Source of the DNA: Nemertoderma westbladi
Taxonomy: Eukaryota; Xenacoelomorpha; Nemertodermatida; Nemertodermatidae
DNA: 64,000 bases
Assembly (NCBI GenBank): GCA_032718475.1
Contig: JAUCBJ010005482.1
Span: 18,347 to 82,346, forward strand
Reading direction: 5' to 3'
Part shown: one piece after another, positions 42,316 through 52,899 of the stretch
Numbering within the stretch: position 1 is the stretch's first letter
Layout: every line of letters starts with the position of its first letter
Made by a program: the position numbers and the translations under genes
Notes under the pieces: model-generated
Told to the model about the DNA's origin: nothing
The model's input: the letters and a program-made list of their open reading frames with translations, nothing else
Databases searched by the model: none

Positions 42316-42920
42316 TGGATTTTCACCCTCTGGCGAGAGTAACTGGGCTTTTGTTTCACAATATAATAATCTAATACCATCAACACTGGATAGAGTGGAG
42401 CTTTCCACAACTTTCTTTAGCGCTAGTATATGAACTAATGTTGATCTAATATGTAGAAATCAATTTTAGCACTTATGCAGTAGTTTTTCATTTTAAAGGT
42501 CTAATTTTATATAGAATCACATTCTTCTTATATTTTAGCAGCAACCACAGAGACAGATACATTAAACATTATACAATGACATTTTATCTAACATTAGCTG
42601 TTGCGCAACATATTGCATCAAAGGCTCATTCCTTTTATAAGTGCAATCATCATACATGATTGTTTCCTATCATACAACTAGATACGGGCCTAGCGGCCCG
42701 TGAAGCAAGTCGTAGGAGACAATACGAGTCAAGTAAAAGCTTTTTGTTCTGTCTGATAATAAATTAGCGTGGGCGTAGTCCCGGTGGTATACGAAAAATT
42801 TTCTAGACAACTTCAAACTGTAATTATTATGTTGTAATTATCTAATGAATTTTAAAAGCTGTTGTGATTATAGAAGATAGAGAGCAGTTAGCGAAATGAT
42901 TATTTTGTTCTATCGGATAG
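42316..42920. other. AT-rich non-coding stretch
   Basis: No gene. A GGGCCTAGCGGCCC palindrome-like string lies near 42687. Confidence 0.3.
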
Positions 42921-43063
42921 AGTATTTGACCTATAGATTGGGAGAGAGACACCATAGTCTTAACTCTTAACCATCCACTGGCATATAAGCTGAACCTCTG
43001 CTGTGGATAAAAAGTCAGGTTTATCCCATACAACATCTTCTGTAAAAACTGCTGCGCAAAATT
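42921..43063 (+). repeat. Direct repeat copy 2 of a ~145-bp sequence
   Basis: See 41292-41437. Same orientation, about 1.63 kb downstream, on the other side of the LINE fragment. Confidence 0.85.
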
Positions 43064-43249
43064 ACAATGCCCTTACAATGCCTTACTTAATCCATTTGGC
43101 AGACAGGTCAGTGCATTCTAGAGCTAAGGAATTGTGAAGGGTGCCAAGAAGGTCTTGGATAGGCAGAACTCTGACAACCCGGTCGATTAAAAAACCATTG
43201 AAAATGAAAACAAGGAATCTGCTGCAGCCTGCTATCAGCAACAAAGAGT

Positions 43250-43350
43250 CGGCCATCTATACATCTACCTATAAGTACAAGGATGAACGCCTTGAAGGTT
43301 GCAAAGCAAATTTTGAGAAAATGCTCATTAATTACCAACTACTCACAGGG
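43250..43350 (+). pseudogene. Decayed RTE fragment upstream of FReD gene A
   Basis: The translation DERLEGCKANFEKMLINYQL resembles the RTE linker ADRLNGWKAHFEKLLNNDRV. It is short and diverged, in the same orientation as the receptor gene that follows. Confidence 0.5.
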
Positions 43351-43455
43351 CAGATGACTTCAATTTTAGTCTGTTTCTTCACAGCAAGATTACCAAACAC
43401 CTGACATAAATTATTGCCTCAGGCCTTCAGTATCATAATTTCTCCAGTTGGATCT

Positions 43456-43692
43456 GTAAGTTAAGTTGATCGATTCTGCGAACTGCAGTTACTATTCAGC
43501 AGAATTCCTCAGCATTCTGCATTCATGGAAGGAACAGTATATGGCTGACAGAGACTGATCACGTCCACTCATAGCTCTCTGTATGGATTTGCCCACAATA
43601 ATTATATAATCAGTGCAGTTGAATGTATAATATACAAATTATGATGGGTATATAAGAATAATTATTCAATTAATATTATTACTACATTTCAG
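43456..43692 (+). promoter_or_regulatory. Possible 5'-UTR intron and TATA box of FReD gene A
   Basis: GTAAGT at 43456-43461 and TTTCAG ending at 43692 would define a 237-bp intron, with exon 2 beginning two bases before the ATG. Within it, TATATAAG at 43649-43656 lies about 40 bp upstream of the ATG and could instead act as a core promoter. Both signals are conserved in the inverted paralogue (55612-55378, TATA at 55421-55414). Sequence alone does not decide between them. Confidence 0.5.
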
Positions 43693-43694
43693 AT

Positions 43695-44789
43695 ATGTCA
43701 TCAACTTTGCCAAGAGACATTGTACTGAATTCATCAATTGTCTCCGATCCCGAGGACTCAACTTATGGCATTATGCCAACTCATCGTATTGATGGCAAAG
43801 AAGAATCAACTTCCATTAAGAGGTCTGATACATATGCCGATACTGAGTTTGCTGGGTCAACAAAACCTCATCATAGCGTTATTTATGATTGGAAAGTTGG
43901 TCAACCACCAGGATTTGAGAAATCTGTATCGAACAAACTCAAAAAAACTCAAGCGGAGTCAAAATACTTGAAGAAGATACTAATGGTAACTACAGGGATA
44001 CTTGTAGCAATAATAGTTGGCATTGTAATAGTTAGTACTTTATTGGCCACCAATAAAGTCTATCTGAGTAATCAAATAAGCGAGCAAGGCAACATCTTAG
44101 CAGAGCAGCTTAATGAGCAAGAGCAAACCATAAGTGAGTTACAAGAAACAATATTGGAATTAAATAATATTAAATTGTGTCCAAATTCGCAAGCAAATAA
44201 TACGGAACAGTTCTACAGTAACCCTATAGGACTTCGTGGGTTGATACGTTGTGACACTACTGTACCTAATGGACCATGGTTGGTAATACAAAGAAGAGAG
44301 AGTGGTATTGTGAGTTTCTATAGAGACTGGGTTAGTTATACAACAGGATTTGGTGATGTCCATAATGAATTTTGGTTGGGTTTAGATAGAATTCATAAAC
44401 TGTCTAAAGGTGGTGTTCCTTTAAGAATCGATATGTGGTGGAATGAAATAAGTAAATATGCGGAATATTCTTCATTCCGAATCGGCGATGCTTCAACAAA
44501 TTATTCATTGGATATATCGGGTTACTATGGTAACGCGGGTGATTCTATAATAGTTGGCAGCCCAGATGATGACGCATATCTTAATGGACAACCCTTCAGT
44601 ACTAAGGACAAGGACCATGACTCATGGGACAGTGGTAACTGTGCCACCACCCACAAAGGAGCGTGGTGGTACAAAAATTGTAGCAATTCGAGTCTGAACG
44701 GTATTCATGGCAATTGGAATCAAAAGGGTATTTTTTGGCTGCCCTGGACAAAGGAGTTGGACAAAGTAGAAATAAAAATCAAGTTTTAA
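43695..44789 (+). CDS. Type II membrane fibrinogen-related domain receptor, gene A
   Basis: A 364-residue protein. A hydrophilic cytoplasmic N-terminus (1-94, with YDW and PPGF motifs) leads to a transmembrane helix at about 95-118 (ILMVTTGILVAIIVGIVIV). A short coiled-coil stalk follows (about 125-158, heptad-like QISEQGNILAEQLNEQEQTI), then a fibrinogen-related domain from C162 to the end. FReD hallmarks are WLVIQRRESG, FWLGLDRIH, WW, the calcium-site-like TKDKDHD at 303-309, C316 and GAWWYKNC at 322-329, SLNGIHG. Ficolin-type proteins bind acetylated or microbial glycans. As a membrane form this is probably a pattern-recognition or adhesion receptor. Coding is intronless. The first 249 residues are almost identical to gene B and the rest is strongly diverged. 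Confidence 0.85.
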   Translation: MSSTLPRDIVLNSSIVSDPEDSTYGIMPTHRIDGKEESTSIKRSDTYADTEFAGSTKPHHSVIYDWKVGQPPGFEKSVSNKLKKTQAESKYLKKILMVTTGILVAIIVGIVIVSTLLATNKVYLSNQISEQGNILAEQLNEQEQTISELQETILELNNIKLCPNSQANNTEQFYSNPIGLRGLIRCDTTVPNGPWLVIQRRESGIVSFYRDWVSYTTGFGDVHNEFWLGLDRIHKLSKGGVPLRIDMWWNEISKYAEYSSFRIGDASTNYSLDISGYYGNAGDSIIVGSPDDDAYLNGQPFSTKDKDHDSWDSGNCATTHKGAWWYKNCSNSSLNGIHGNWNQKGIFWLPWTKELDKVEIKIKF

Positions 44790-45048
44790 TGGGAATTATA
44801 TTCAAATTAAAGAATTTTAATTATCAGACTGTCTATAAAGTATGGCATACATTGGTTTATAAACCCTAGAATATTATATAGAGTGCTAAAAACATTTATT
44901 TAATCTCCAAAAGGGTGCAGTTCTATCATTTAGTGGGTGTAATAATTTACCAATAGATTACTTTATTCTCCTATTTTAGTGGATAATATATATGCGCATA
45001 TTTATGTGATTAAAATTCTCCCAGCTATGAGATCAATGTAACACAACA
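44790..45048 (+). other. 3' flank of FReD gene A
   Basis: AT-rich sequence, presumably 3' UTR. No canonical polyadenylation signal is obvious. Confidence 0.3.
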
Positions 45049-45390
45049 CGGTTCCACAACATTTATGTTTATTGCTAATGGTGACACATCCATTCGAAGT
45101 CCTAGGGGAGTCCTCCAGCGTGACAAACTTTCACCATTCTTATTCATAATTATTATGTTTGACTTGTTCCACTCATGTCCTTAGATAATCGTAATGGCTT
45201 GAGTGCGTACCTTACCGATCATGGCTTTGGATTACTGCCAGAATCACTAGACAGAGCCCCCCCCCCCCCCCAAAGCCACTTCTGCATATTGGAGCAGGCT
45301 GCTTGTAGTGTTGGTCTTTTTTTTAAACCTCAGGAAGACTAAAAATTGGGCAGTGAACTTTCACAGCCCTCATGATGTAAAGATCTACCG
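45049..45390 (+). pseudogene. Decayed RTE fragment downstream of FReD gene A
   Basis: Nucleotide similarity to the RTE RT region is clear (GGTTCCACAACATTTATG, GGAGTCCTCCAGCGTGACAA, then LFF and the KTK thumb equivalent) but with gaps. A C-homopolymer lies at about 45259-45273. Old relic, same orientation as the receptor gene. Confidence 0.65.
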
Positions 45391-46229
45391 TCTCTAGTAC
45401 ACTTATTTGTGGATGATATAGCCCTTAGGTCCAGTTGGACAGATTAAGTCATTTTCAAACCAGTGTTATCAGGGTCAGCATTTTTATATATATATATATA
45501 TAATAAATATAATATATGGTGAATATAATTTTGGAATTTTACTTCCAACAGTAAGTCGTCATTTTATTTTTATAGTGATTGAGGCTTCTAGTGTGGAGCG
45601 CTAAGTAACCCTATCCTGGGGTCACCTGGATAGTTTGGGTGGTGCAGTCGGAGGTGTGAGAGCGGATTTAGTTGTGCAGGATGTGTGGGACTAACAGGTG
45701 ACGTTGTTTCATGTTGCAATCATAAACGCTGACGCTACCACTTACGCCATCGCGAACCGGTCAACCGAGTTGCTCCTTGAGAAATGTTGCCTCTACAAAA
45801 AGCACTACTACTACACTGTCTGTGAAGACTGGCGGATGTCTTTTTCTCTGTAACGACACCACACAATCTAATATAACTGATAAGAAGTCTCACAGTCGAT
45901 TAATTTTATATGCATGAATTATATACTGCATGACAAGCGGGTTACTTTGTAAGAAAACCATCTGAGTTTGGGTGGTCTCATTCGACTATAAATATAAAAG
46001 TAGATAAAAACATAGAATCAAAAACATAAATCCACATTTTAGAGATATAGGAGAGTCGAGAAATGAAATACCAAGCTTTAGTTATTAGGAAACTCAACGG
46101 TAGTAAGAAAATTAACTTTAGAGAAATACAATTCATTATCAGATCAGAAACAAAAATTCTTTATTATAAATACAATTGACGTGTATATCGTCGTAACTCC
46201 ATACTCGTTGGTACCACAGATGGTGTTTG
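45391..46229. other. Non-coding region with (TA)n and an unassigned GC-richer block
   Basis: (TA)n lies at about 45484-45503. The block 45590-45850 is less AT-rich and looks like an interspersed element, but I cannot assign it and see no open frame. Confidence 0.3.
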
Positions 46230-46470
46230 GTGTCCTGTAACCCGCATCCTCATCAACCACATTGCAGAGGCCCTCATGGCCAAGCACCAGCACCCGTTTT
46301 GCCTGCGTTTTGGAGGGCGTGCGACGCCGTCTTCAAATTGATCTGCTGTGGTCAAGTTCCCTGTGTCTTCGAGGTAGACGCTGTTCATGGCGAGAGTTTG
46401 GTTTTGGGGACAGAGCAGGGTTCCATGGAACGGACATTGCGGCTCAATATTGAGCTTTTTATACATATAT
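46230..46470 (+). pseudogene. Coding relic related to 20186-20500
   Basis: The plus frame around 46290-46390 reads VRRRLQIDLLWSSSLCLRGR, matching VRRRLQFGLLQATSLCLWGG at 20.3 kb. Surrounding sequence is degenerate. The parent retroelement is unidentified. Confidence 0.45.
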
Positions 46471-46480
46471 ACAACTAACT

Positions 46481-46979
46481 TTAATTTTTATCATTTTTAT
46501 CTTACTAATTTTAACATAAATTCTTCAGCACTGTGCTATTTATAAATAGGTAGTATTCTAGTAATCATAACAATTAGTTGTATATAATTTATAAAACTAT
46601 TCAAAACAAGGTCATACCTGTTATATTATGTTATATAAGGAATTAAAATAAATCATAGATTATAATACTTAAATATTCCAATAAAATATATGTAACTAAA
46701 ATCTTTTCATGAATTCAATAATTTAAATTTAATAATAAATATTAAATTGTAATCGCAACAGAGAGGTCACAAAAAAATTTTTTGACGTCACAAAAATACA
46801 ATATCCCATGATATTATTATATACCCAGTAACCATTGAATAAAGTAATTCAGGTGGTATTCAGCTATAAATGTGAAGAGTTATTAATTCGCATTGAGGAC
46901 AGCTGTAAAATGGTAATTATCTTTAATAAACAATATTGCAGTTTACAGGAAAATACAGATAGCTGATTGTCTAAACAAT
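46481..46979. other. AT-rich non-coding stretch
   Basis: No gene. A TTTTTTGACGTCAC string lies near 46778. Confidence 0.3.
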
Positions 46980-47465
46980 CGTTACACCCCGCTACATTCT
47001 AGAATCCGATTAGGACTCATTCATAGGAGAGTCGTTCGGGTTGATTCGGGTTCGGGTCTCTGAGTTTTCTTTTGCTGAGGGTGTAGATATACTTTCAGTT
47101 TTAGGTATATCGCGTAAAAATCATCTATTCCGCCATAACACTTTGCCTGAGTACTACACTTTCCCCACTTCCTCTTCTACCCCAGGTTTGGTCCAATGTC
47201 TTATTTTAGTAAATTTTATAATAATTGGTGTATTGACTGAAAATTGTGACAGTGACTTTGAATGAACATTATAATAGTTGGAACTTTCTAAATGAACATG
47301 ATAATATTTTGAACGTTTTCTTACAGATGTTTCCATCCATTCGAAGGTTGGTGGTTTAGATTTTAATAAGTTGGACTGGCCTGGAATTCGACCACAAAGT
47401 TGCCATCCAAAAACAATCTCAGCTGGACTTGCACCATCCACTCGCGGGGGAGTATTTCTTTCCAT
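46980..47465 (-). pseudogene. Ty3/gypsy integrase C-terminal relic
   Basis: The minus frame starts with RNTPPRVDGASPAEIVFGWQL, the integrase C-terminal core helix of gypsy elements. Lower down, KVLWRNR and FLRDIPKT resemble the GRVYWRNRRYLRSIPDD of the intact gypsy element at 58.1 kb. A short insertion and stops interrupt it. Confidence 0.65.
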
Positions 47466-47810
47466 ACTCTAATAGTCCAGCTTGGAAAGGTACACTATGT
47501 ATGTTATCACTTTAAGTTTTCTCAACTTAATCGAACAGTCATGCTGAAACAGCAGTAGGAACAGCAAAGCATATGCTTTCATATGCTTTAAATGCATATA
47601 TTAATTACATTAATATCCTTATCAATTAATACATTAATACAATACATTAATAATTTAGCATTTTTAATAGCATTTAGCAATAAATAAATTAAAAAATTAA
47701 TAGCAATAATAGCATTTATCACGAACAAGATAAAAACCTCACAGCCCCCACAAAGGCCGAATCCAACGCGCAGTGTCGTTGAAACTTCCAACCTTTTGAA
47801 CGAACCAGTC
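47466..47810. other. AT-rich spacer
   Basis: Contains repeated ATTAATA-type words at 47590-47710. No gene. Confidence 0.3.
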
Positions 47811-48780
47811 TGCTGTTTGGTTCGCTCAGGCCTAGGCCCAATTCAACATTCGTGGAATCTCGGTGGACGACCCCAAATACTATCACATTGTGGGGGCCCT
47901 TGTCCAGGAAATGGCAACTCGACTCCTTAAATTCATCTGGGACCCTCCTGCCACCATGAAGTACCCAAAAACTTCAAGGGCATCTGCTCAAAACATATGA
48001 ACTGTCCCAATGCCACCACACCACCTGACTCTGGGACCTCCACCTGGGGGACCGCCACCCCTCGCAACTACTTGACGAAATGCAGGTGCTACTTGGTGAT
48101 GACCACTCATGTCTGCTGTTCGTGGAGGCCTTCCTCTGCCAGATGCCTTCCCGACATCCGCCTCCAACTTGCTGAGGAGAATTTCCACGACCTTGACAGA
48201 GTCGCAGACCACGCCAATGTGCTGTGGGAGGCTGCCCCCCAAAACTCGCTCGCAGCCTACTCTATCAAGAAAGCGGCATTGGTCCCACCCGCCTCCATGC
48301 CCGTGGGAACCAGTAGGAACTCCTTGACTAACTCGCATCCACACTGGTGCTACTTCGACCAGCAGTTCGGCACCAATGCCAAGAAGTGTCACCTGCCCTG
48401 CAACTTCCCAGGAAATGCCCAGGCTGGCCGTCAGAACCAGCCACCACGGCCAGCCATCCCGATCTGCTGCTCTTTGCCTGGGACCGGATTTCCTGGCAAC
48501 GTTTCTTGGTGGATACCAGGGCTGAGATCAGCGTCATCCCAGCAACGACTCATGAGGTGCGATCGGGTCGCAGTGGCCCACCCCTTCCTCTCCACCAACA
48601 AGACCATCATCTGAACCTATGGCCATTGGCTGGTAAAACTCGACTTCCACACTCGTTGATTCGAGTGGAAGTTCACCACCACTGATGTCACCCAGCCTCT
48701 CCATAAAGCCGACTTCCTCCACCACCAACAACCCATAGGTCAACCTGAGAGGCCGTCGTTGACACATTGACCTTAATCCG
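47811..48780 (+). pseudogene. Ty3/gypsy gag-protease relic (distinct lineage)
   Basis: With frame changes, the plus strand reads FNIRGISVDDPKYYHIVGAL, KFIWDPPATMKYP and LLDEMQVLLGDDHSCLLFVE, a gypsy Gag of the kind common in fishes and arthropods. Next come NAKKCHLPCNF and the protease segment RFLVDTRAEISVIPA, in which the DTG active site is DTR. Several frameshifts and the altered active site show it is dead. Confidence 0.7.
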
Positions 48781-49121
48781 GTGCGGATAATAATTGCTAT
48801 ATCGCTAGTCCTTAATTATGGAATACAGCTTGCAGTTATGTACAGCAGTACAGGGATATAGAATAAGATAAAAAGCTAATCTAAGTCGTGCTGACAGCGC
48901 CAGCGGTAGCCGGAAGTGAAAGTAAAGTAAAACAAAGCCATCTGGCGGGTATTCCGGGTATGCTTTATAGCGTCCACCACATAATACATTAATCACTTGT
49001 GGTGATGATGGGTCATTACACCAAGATGCAACTAATGGGAACCACTATAACCTGTCTCAGTAGAATAGAAACACGCCATTGCAGGCCATGGATCGGATCT
49101 GCTGCCATGGGCTCACGTGGG
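48781..49121. other. Non-coding spacer
   Basis: Nothing supportable. Confidence 0.3.
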
Positions 49122-49402
49122 TTACTGGGTAGGAGATGCTACACATGATTCATAATTTCCATTATGTTGTTTGTCATACCAGGCCAATATAAAGTTTGTC
49201 TCGCTATTCTCTAACTTTTCCATATCCTGGAGGCCCTCATGTATACGTTTAATAACTAATAATAGTTTTACATGTTGGGGTGGGATAATGCGGATGGAGT
49301 CGAAAAGCAAAATTCCCTTATGAGTAGATAAATTATCCCAGCATTTCCGGAATAATGGTAAATTGCAATGTTGTGTAATCTGGTTCATTATTTCCTGTTT
49401 CT

Positions 49403-49406
49403 TTAA
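49403..49406. repeat. TTAA target-site duplication (left)
   Basis: TTAA directly before the GGTGGTT terminus, repeated at 52665-52668. Confidence 0.85.
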
Positions 49407-49579
49407 GGTGGTTGTACATGTTAAAAAAAAATTTTTTCCAAATTTTTGTTTTTAATGAAATATGGCCCAAAATAGGCTGCCCTTTCGATTTCTCTATGTT
49501 TGAGACTGATCTGAGCAACATATATGAGGCCATTAACCATTTTGTGTAATGAATTGGCTCATCGCTCTATTCATTTTAT

Positions 49580-49975
49580 AAATGTTAATCGCTGTTATCT
49601 CCTTACGCGATATATCGCAAATGACTTTATTCATGTACCTGTTCCTCAAAAACTAAGAAAGCCATGGCCATGAAATTTTCACAGCATGTACAGAATTTGC
49701 TGCTCTTCTTTATGTGCCAGAATTGGTAACTGTTGCACAAGCATCTCATTGATGCTAAGGTTTGAAGAAATAAAATCATTTTTTTTCAACAAATCACTGC
49801 TGCATTGATATACCTTGTCAAAACTAATCAATTCTGGCACATAAAGAAGAGCAAGAAATTCTGTACAGGCTGTGAAAATTTCATAGGCATATCTCAAACA
49901 GTTTTTGAGAAACAGGAACATGAATAAAGTCATTCGCGATAAATGACGAAAGGAGAAAACAGCGATTAAAGATAT
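49580..49975. repeat. Large inverted repeat inside the Kolobok-like element
   Basis: The block with CTTTATTCATGTACCTGTTC, ATGAAATTTTCACAG and GCTCTTCTTTATGTGCCAGA (49580-49727) recurs inverted at about 49823-49975. The loop is about 95 bp. It lies between the transposon end and the transposase stop. It could fold into a long hairpin. Confidence 0.8.
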
Positions 49976-50103
49976 GCAATGCGTTTCTATGATTTTAATA
50001 CCTTTTCTCAAATTTATATATAATATATAGACTAGGCATTCCATGTAATATAATATCCACATAATGTAAATGCTATGACTTGCCACGAAACTAGTGATAC
50101 AGT

Positions 50104-51758
50104 CTAAAACATGCCAGATTTGTAGAATTTGTCTTCAGAGTCAAATTTACGCTTTCGACTTTGCCTCCTATTGATTCGGGCCTGTTTCTCCAAATTGGTA
50201 ATCTTCTTCTCGGACAATTGTATCCGTGCTAAATCCAACAAATATAAGGCTTTATTGCTTTGACCAGTGTAATTTACTAGTTTCTTGAGAACAGCTATTC
50301 TACCTTGACTACCCTCATTGAAACAAATTATCGAGTCATAGATACCAATTTTTAGAACTAGGATTCCAACAAATACACGTTTTGGGCATCGAATCCAAGC
50401 CAAATTATTTAAACCCTCATTCCGATTCTGAGTCTGGCCATGGAGACACTTTGTTAACAACTCAGGATGTGACAGTGCTTGGAATACAGGCTTTATGGCT
50501 TCTGCTACACCAGATTCTAGTGACTTGGTGTGATTGTATTCCACTCCTTGTGATATGGATTTTCGATATGGGCACCAATCATCAGCGCAAAAGTTATGCA
50601 TTGGTTCTTCATTGGTGGAACAGGAATGAAAAAATATAGCCCATATAGCTTTTCTCATGTCAATTACTGAACTGCAGTTCTTCCTGATAGCTCGGCCATA
50701 ATACAGCTGGAGGGAGTCAATTCTCGCATCAGTAAGACGCCCCTTGCCACCAATTTTCTTACCATCTGACAGAGTTTTTGATCCCAGATCCTTTTTGAGT
50801 TTACGCAAACGCCCTCCCATTCTCTTTTGAACATGTCCCACACATTCTAATTTCTTTATATCCTTATCTTTGTATGGCTTGGCCTCCCGAACTGCAGCAA
50901 AAGTTGCAGTATCGCCATCGCCGAGGTATTCTGTATAACAGACACCCCTCTCCTCAACAGATCGTCTATAAATCTCTAATGCCCCTTGAACTTCCATACC
51001 CCCACTAGGCCCATCAAAGTTTTTTTGACATTGATGTTCGCCAATATTTTCGTCATTATTGCGCGAGCGGGAGCAGGTCCTACAAAATTTGGTTAGGATG
51101 GAAATGTCTAAAACGCAGCCAGTGTCAACACTGATGCATGACACAAAACCGTTCAATGAGGAATGACCTCTGCGTTGCCAAGAACCATCGAATGAAGCTG
51201 CAATGTCATGACTTCCATCATTGCAATCAATTGCCTCCTTGGCTGCCTTCACCATAGACTCTTCTGCAACATAGGAAACAGCATTCTCGATAGCAACTAA
51301 ATATGGTTGTACATTTGTTGGTGGTGATGGAAGGCCAGCAACTGCTGAGAAAACTTTTATACTTCCTTTTCCAATACCAATACACCGAAATGCGTAAAGC
51401 ATCCTCAAGTTTATCTCAGCAAGTGCAGTATAGGTAGTGCTTCTCCTTGAATTACTGAAAGATTCGACTTGAAGTTTGGTTGGAGAGCAGTACTTACAGA
51501 TAAACTTCAATTGTTCCTGGAATCCAACTCCAGCAACAACTTGCAGAGATAGACTGTTTTTACAACAGATTTTGCATACAGCAACTTTTTGTAATTCCTC
51601 ACTCAGAATCTCCAGGTCAACGAGATGAAAGCCACCTGAGCTGGTACTTGGATCTATTACACCATGGCTAATCTTTAGTTTACTAGCACTTGTTCTTTGA
51701 ACACTTTTTTTAGGCGTATTTGTAGGTGTTTCACAAGCAACAGAACTAGATCCAGCAC
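50104..51758 (-). CDS. Mutator-like/Kolobok-type transposase (3' exon)
   Basis: The frame is open from 51813 to 50104 (569 codons), but the first about 20 codons look intronic: TTTGTTTACTTTTAG, a good 3' splice site, ends at 51759, so the exon probably begins at 51758 and an upstream exon lies in 51.8-52.6 kb. A CxxC...CxxC zinc ribbon (C80/C83, C106/C109) is followed by the catalytic-type core: D209 in SFDGSWQRRGH, the CRTC...HQC zinc cluster, D299/D301 in LGDGD and E466 in NRNEGLNNLAW. A basic, lysine/arginine-rich C-terminus follows. This matches the Mutator-like transposase family widespread in animals. Numbering follows the 569-codon frame. A host-domesticated gene is possible but unlikely given the intact transposon ends. 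Confidence 0.8.
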
Positions 51759-51813
51759 CTAAAAGTAAACAAAAATGTCTAGGTAGGCCTAATACAAAAA
51801 TATGAAACCTCAT

Positions 51814-52664
51814 AAAGTCATATGCTGTATCAGTAGCCCGGCAGTAGCCATTAATTTCATTTAGGGTTACAGTTTGCGGAGTCTAGAGATATAAAAAAAC
51901 TGCTTGCCACTGATCCGCTATAACGTCACCCCCTGAAAGGTTCTACTTACCCCAACTATCTATATATGGGGCCTATTACATTTTTGGCCATCATGCTGTG
52001 GGATGGTGCAATTAGGGTTAGCAGTCAGTAAACCAGACAGCCTAAAGGTGTGTATACTCAAACAGACAATTCAGCCTATTTCGTTTTATATAGGCCTATT
52101 AGGTCAGCCAACCATTCTAGGAATATTCAATCCTAGATTTGGTAAATAGTAATTACAGTACCGGTACCGGTAATTGATAAGCAAATTACATGAACTCACC
52201 TTTGTCTAACTTTATGTGCTGATTACCCATAAACTTTGACTCTTGTAAACTCTTTTACTGCGAGGCATTTCTAATCCACAAGTCTGTACGACACCGGTAC
52301 TGTCTCAGTATAGGACCTAGCAATTGAGTAGACTATGGTAGCCTAAAGAAGTACAGCTGCACTGTCTGACACAAGCTGAAGCACAATCAAAAGTGACCAA
52401 CAACGTTTTTGAATTTGGCGCTCATTCCCTCCATTAAAAAACTTTAGTTGATATGTATCTACAAAAGCATCTTAGAAAAAGGAGAAACACAATATTTTTG
52501 TAGTATTTTTAGCGGAACGTAGTTTCAATATCGCTTCATAACTTTTGAATGGTGAACTTTCAAACGATGGCAATGTGATATTTGGAATCACTGGAAAATT
52601 TTGAACTAATATAAACCAAAATAAAATTTTTGAATAAATTTGTGATTTTTGGTGTTTAACCACC
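51814..52664 (-). other. 5' part of the Kolobok-like element
   Basis: No long frame is visible. An upstream exon or promoter for the transposase is expected here, but I cannot identify it. Confidence 0.3.
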
Positions 52665-52668
52665 TTAA
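52665..52668. repeat. TTAA target-site duplication (right)
   Basis: Second TTAA, immediately after AACCACC. Confidence 0.85.
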
Positions 52669-52899
52669 TACGTTATACCGTTGAACAGGATCGTCTGAAG
52701 ATTTCTGGAAACTAGGAATGGTTTCAGTTGACACTGTTCTGACAGCTGCTGATATTAATATCGGCTTCGGGTTGGTATGCTGGGGCACGTGAAAAAGCAT
52801 CAGGAGCGCCATGATCCTTCCTGCACTTCCAGGATGCAGTAAATGAGTAACCAGAGGATTTATCAGTGTGTGAACAAAGCTTTGGGTTTTCGATATCAC

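Larger units (their letters stand above)
49407..52664 (-). mobile_element. Kolobok-like DNA transposon with transposase, 3.26 kb
   Basis: The element is bounded by GGTGGTT (49407) and AACCACC (ending 52664), flanked by TTAA on both sides. Beyond the perfect 7-bp termini the ends are A/T-rich with weaker inverted similarity. Excising it with one TTAA restores a continuous gypsy pol frame, which independently confirms the ends. TTAA duplications with a Mutator-like transposase fit the Kolobok superfamily; piggyBac also uses TTAA but its transposase differs. The minus-strand transposase frame is open, so the element is young or was recently active. Confidence 0.8.
49122..52899 (-). pseudogene. 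Gypsy pol relic (tether and integrase zinc-binding), split by a Kolobok-like element
   Basis: Two minus-strand pieces, 52899-52665 and 49406-49122, join in frame when one TTAA is removed. The first carries the tether before integrase (SSDDPVQRYN). The second carries the IRIIPPQHVKLLLVIKRIHE region that precedes the zinc-binding histidines. Motifs are decayed (WYDKQHNG in place of the usual tryptophan-proline-glycine motif). The precise join supports the boundaries of the inserted transposon. Confidence 0.7.

Noticed and set aside
45700-45780. tRNA-derived SINE or tRNA gene on the minus strand
   Set aside because: A box A-like TGGCGTAAGTGG is present, but I found no box B at the right distance and no cloverleaf.
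49407-52664. Canonical Mutator (MULE) element
   Set aside because: The transposase domain is Mutator-like, but the flanks are TTAA duplications and the excision test fits a 4-bp duplication, which argues for the Kolobok group.
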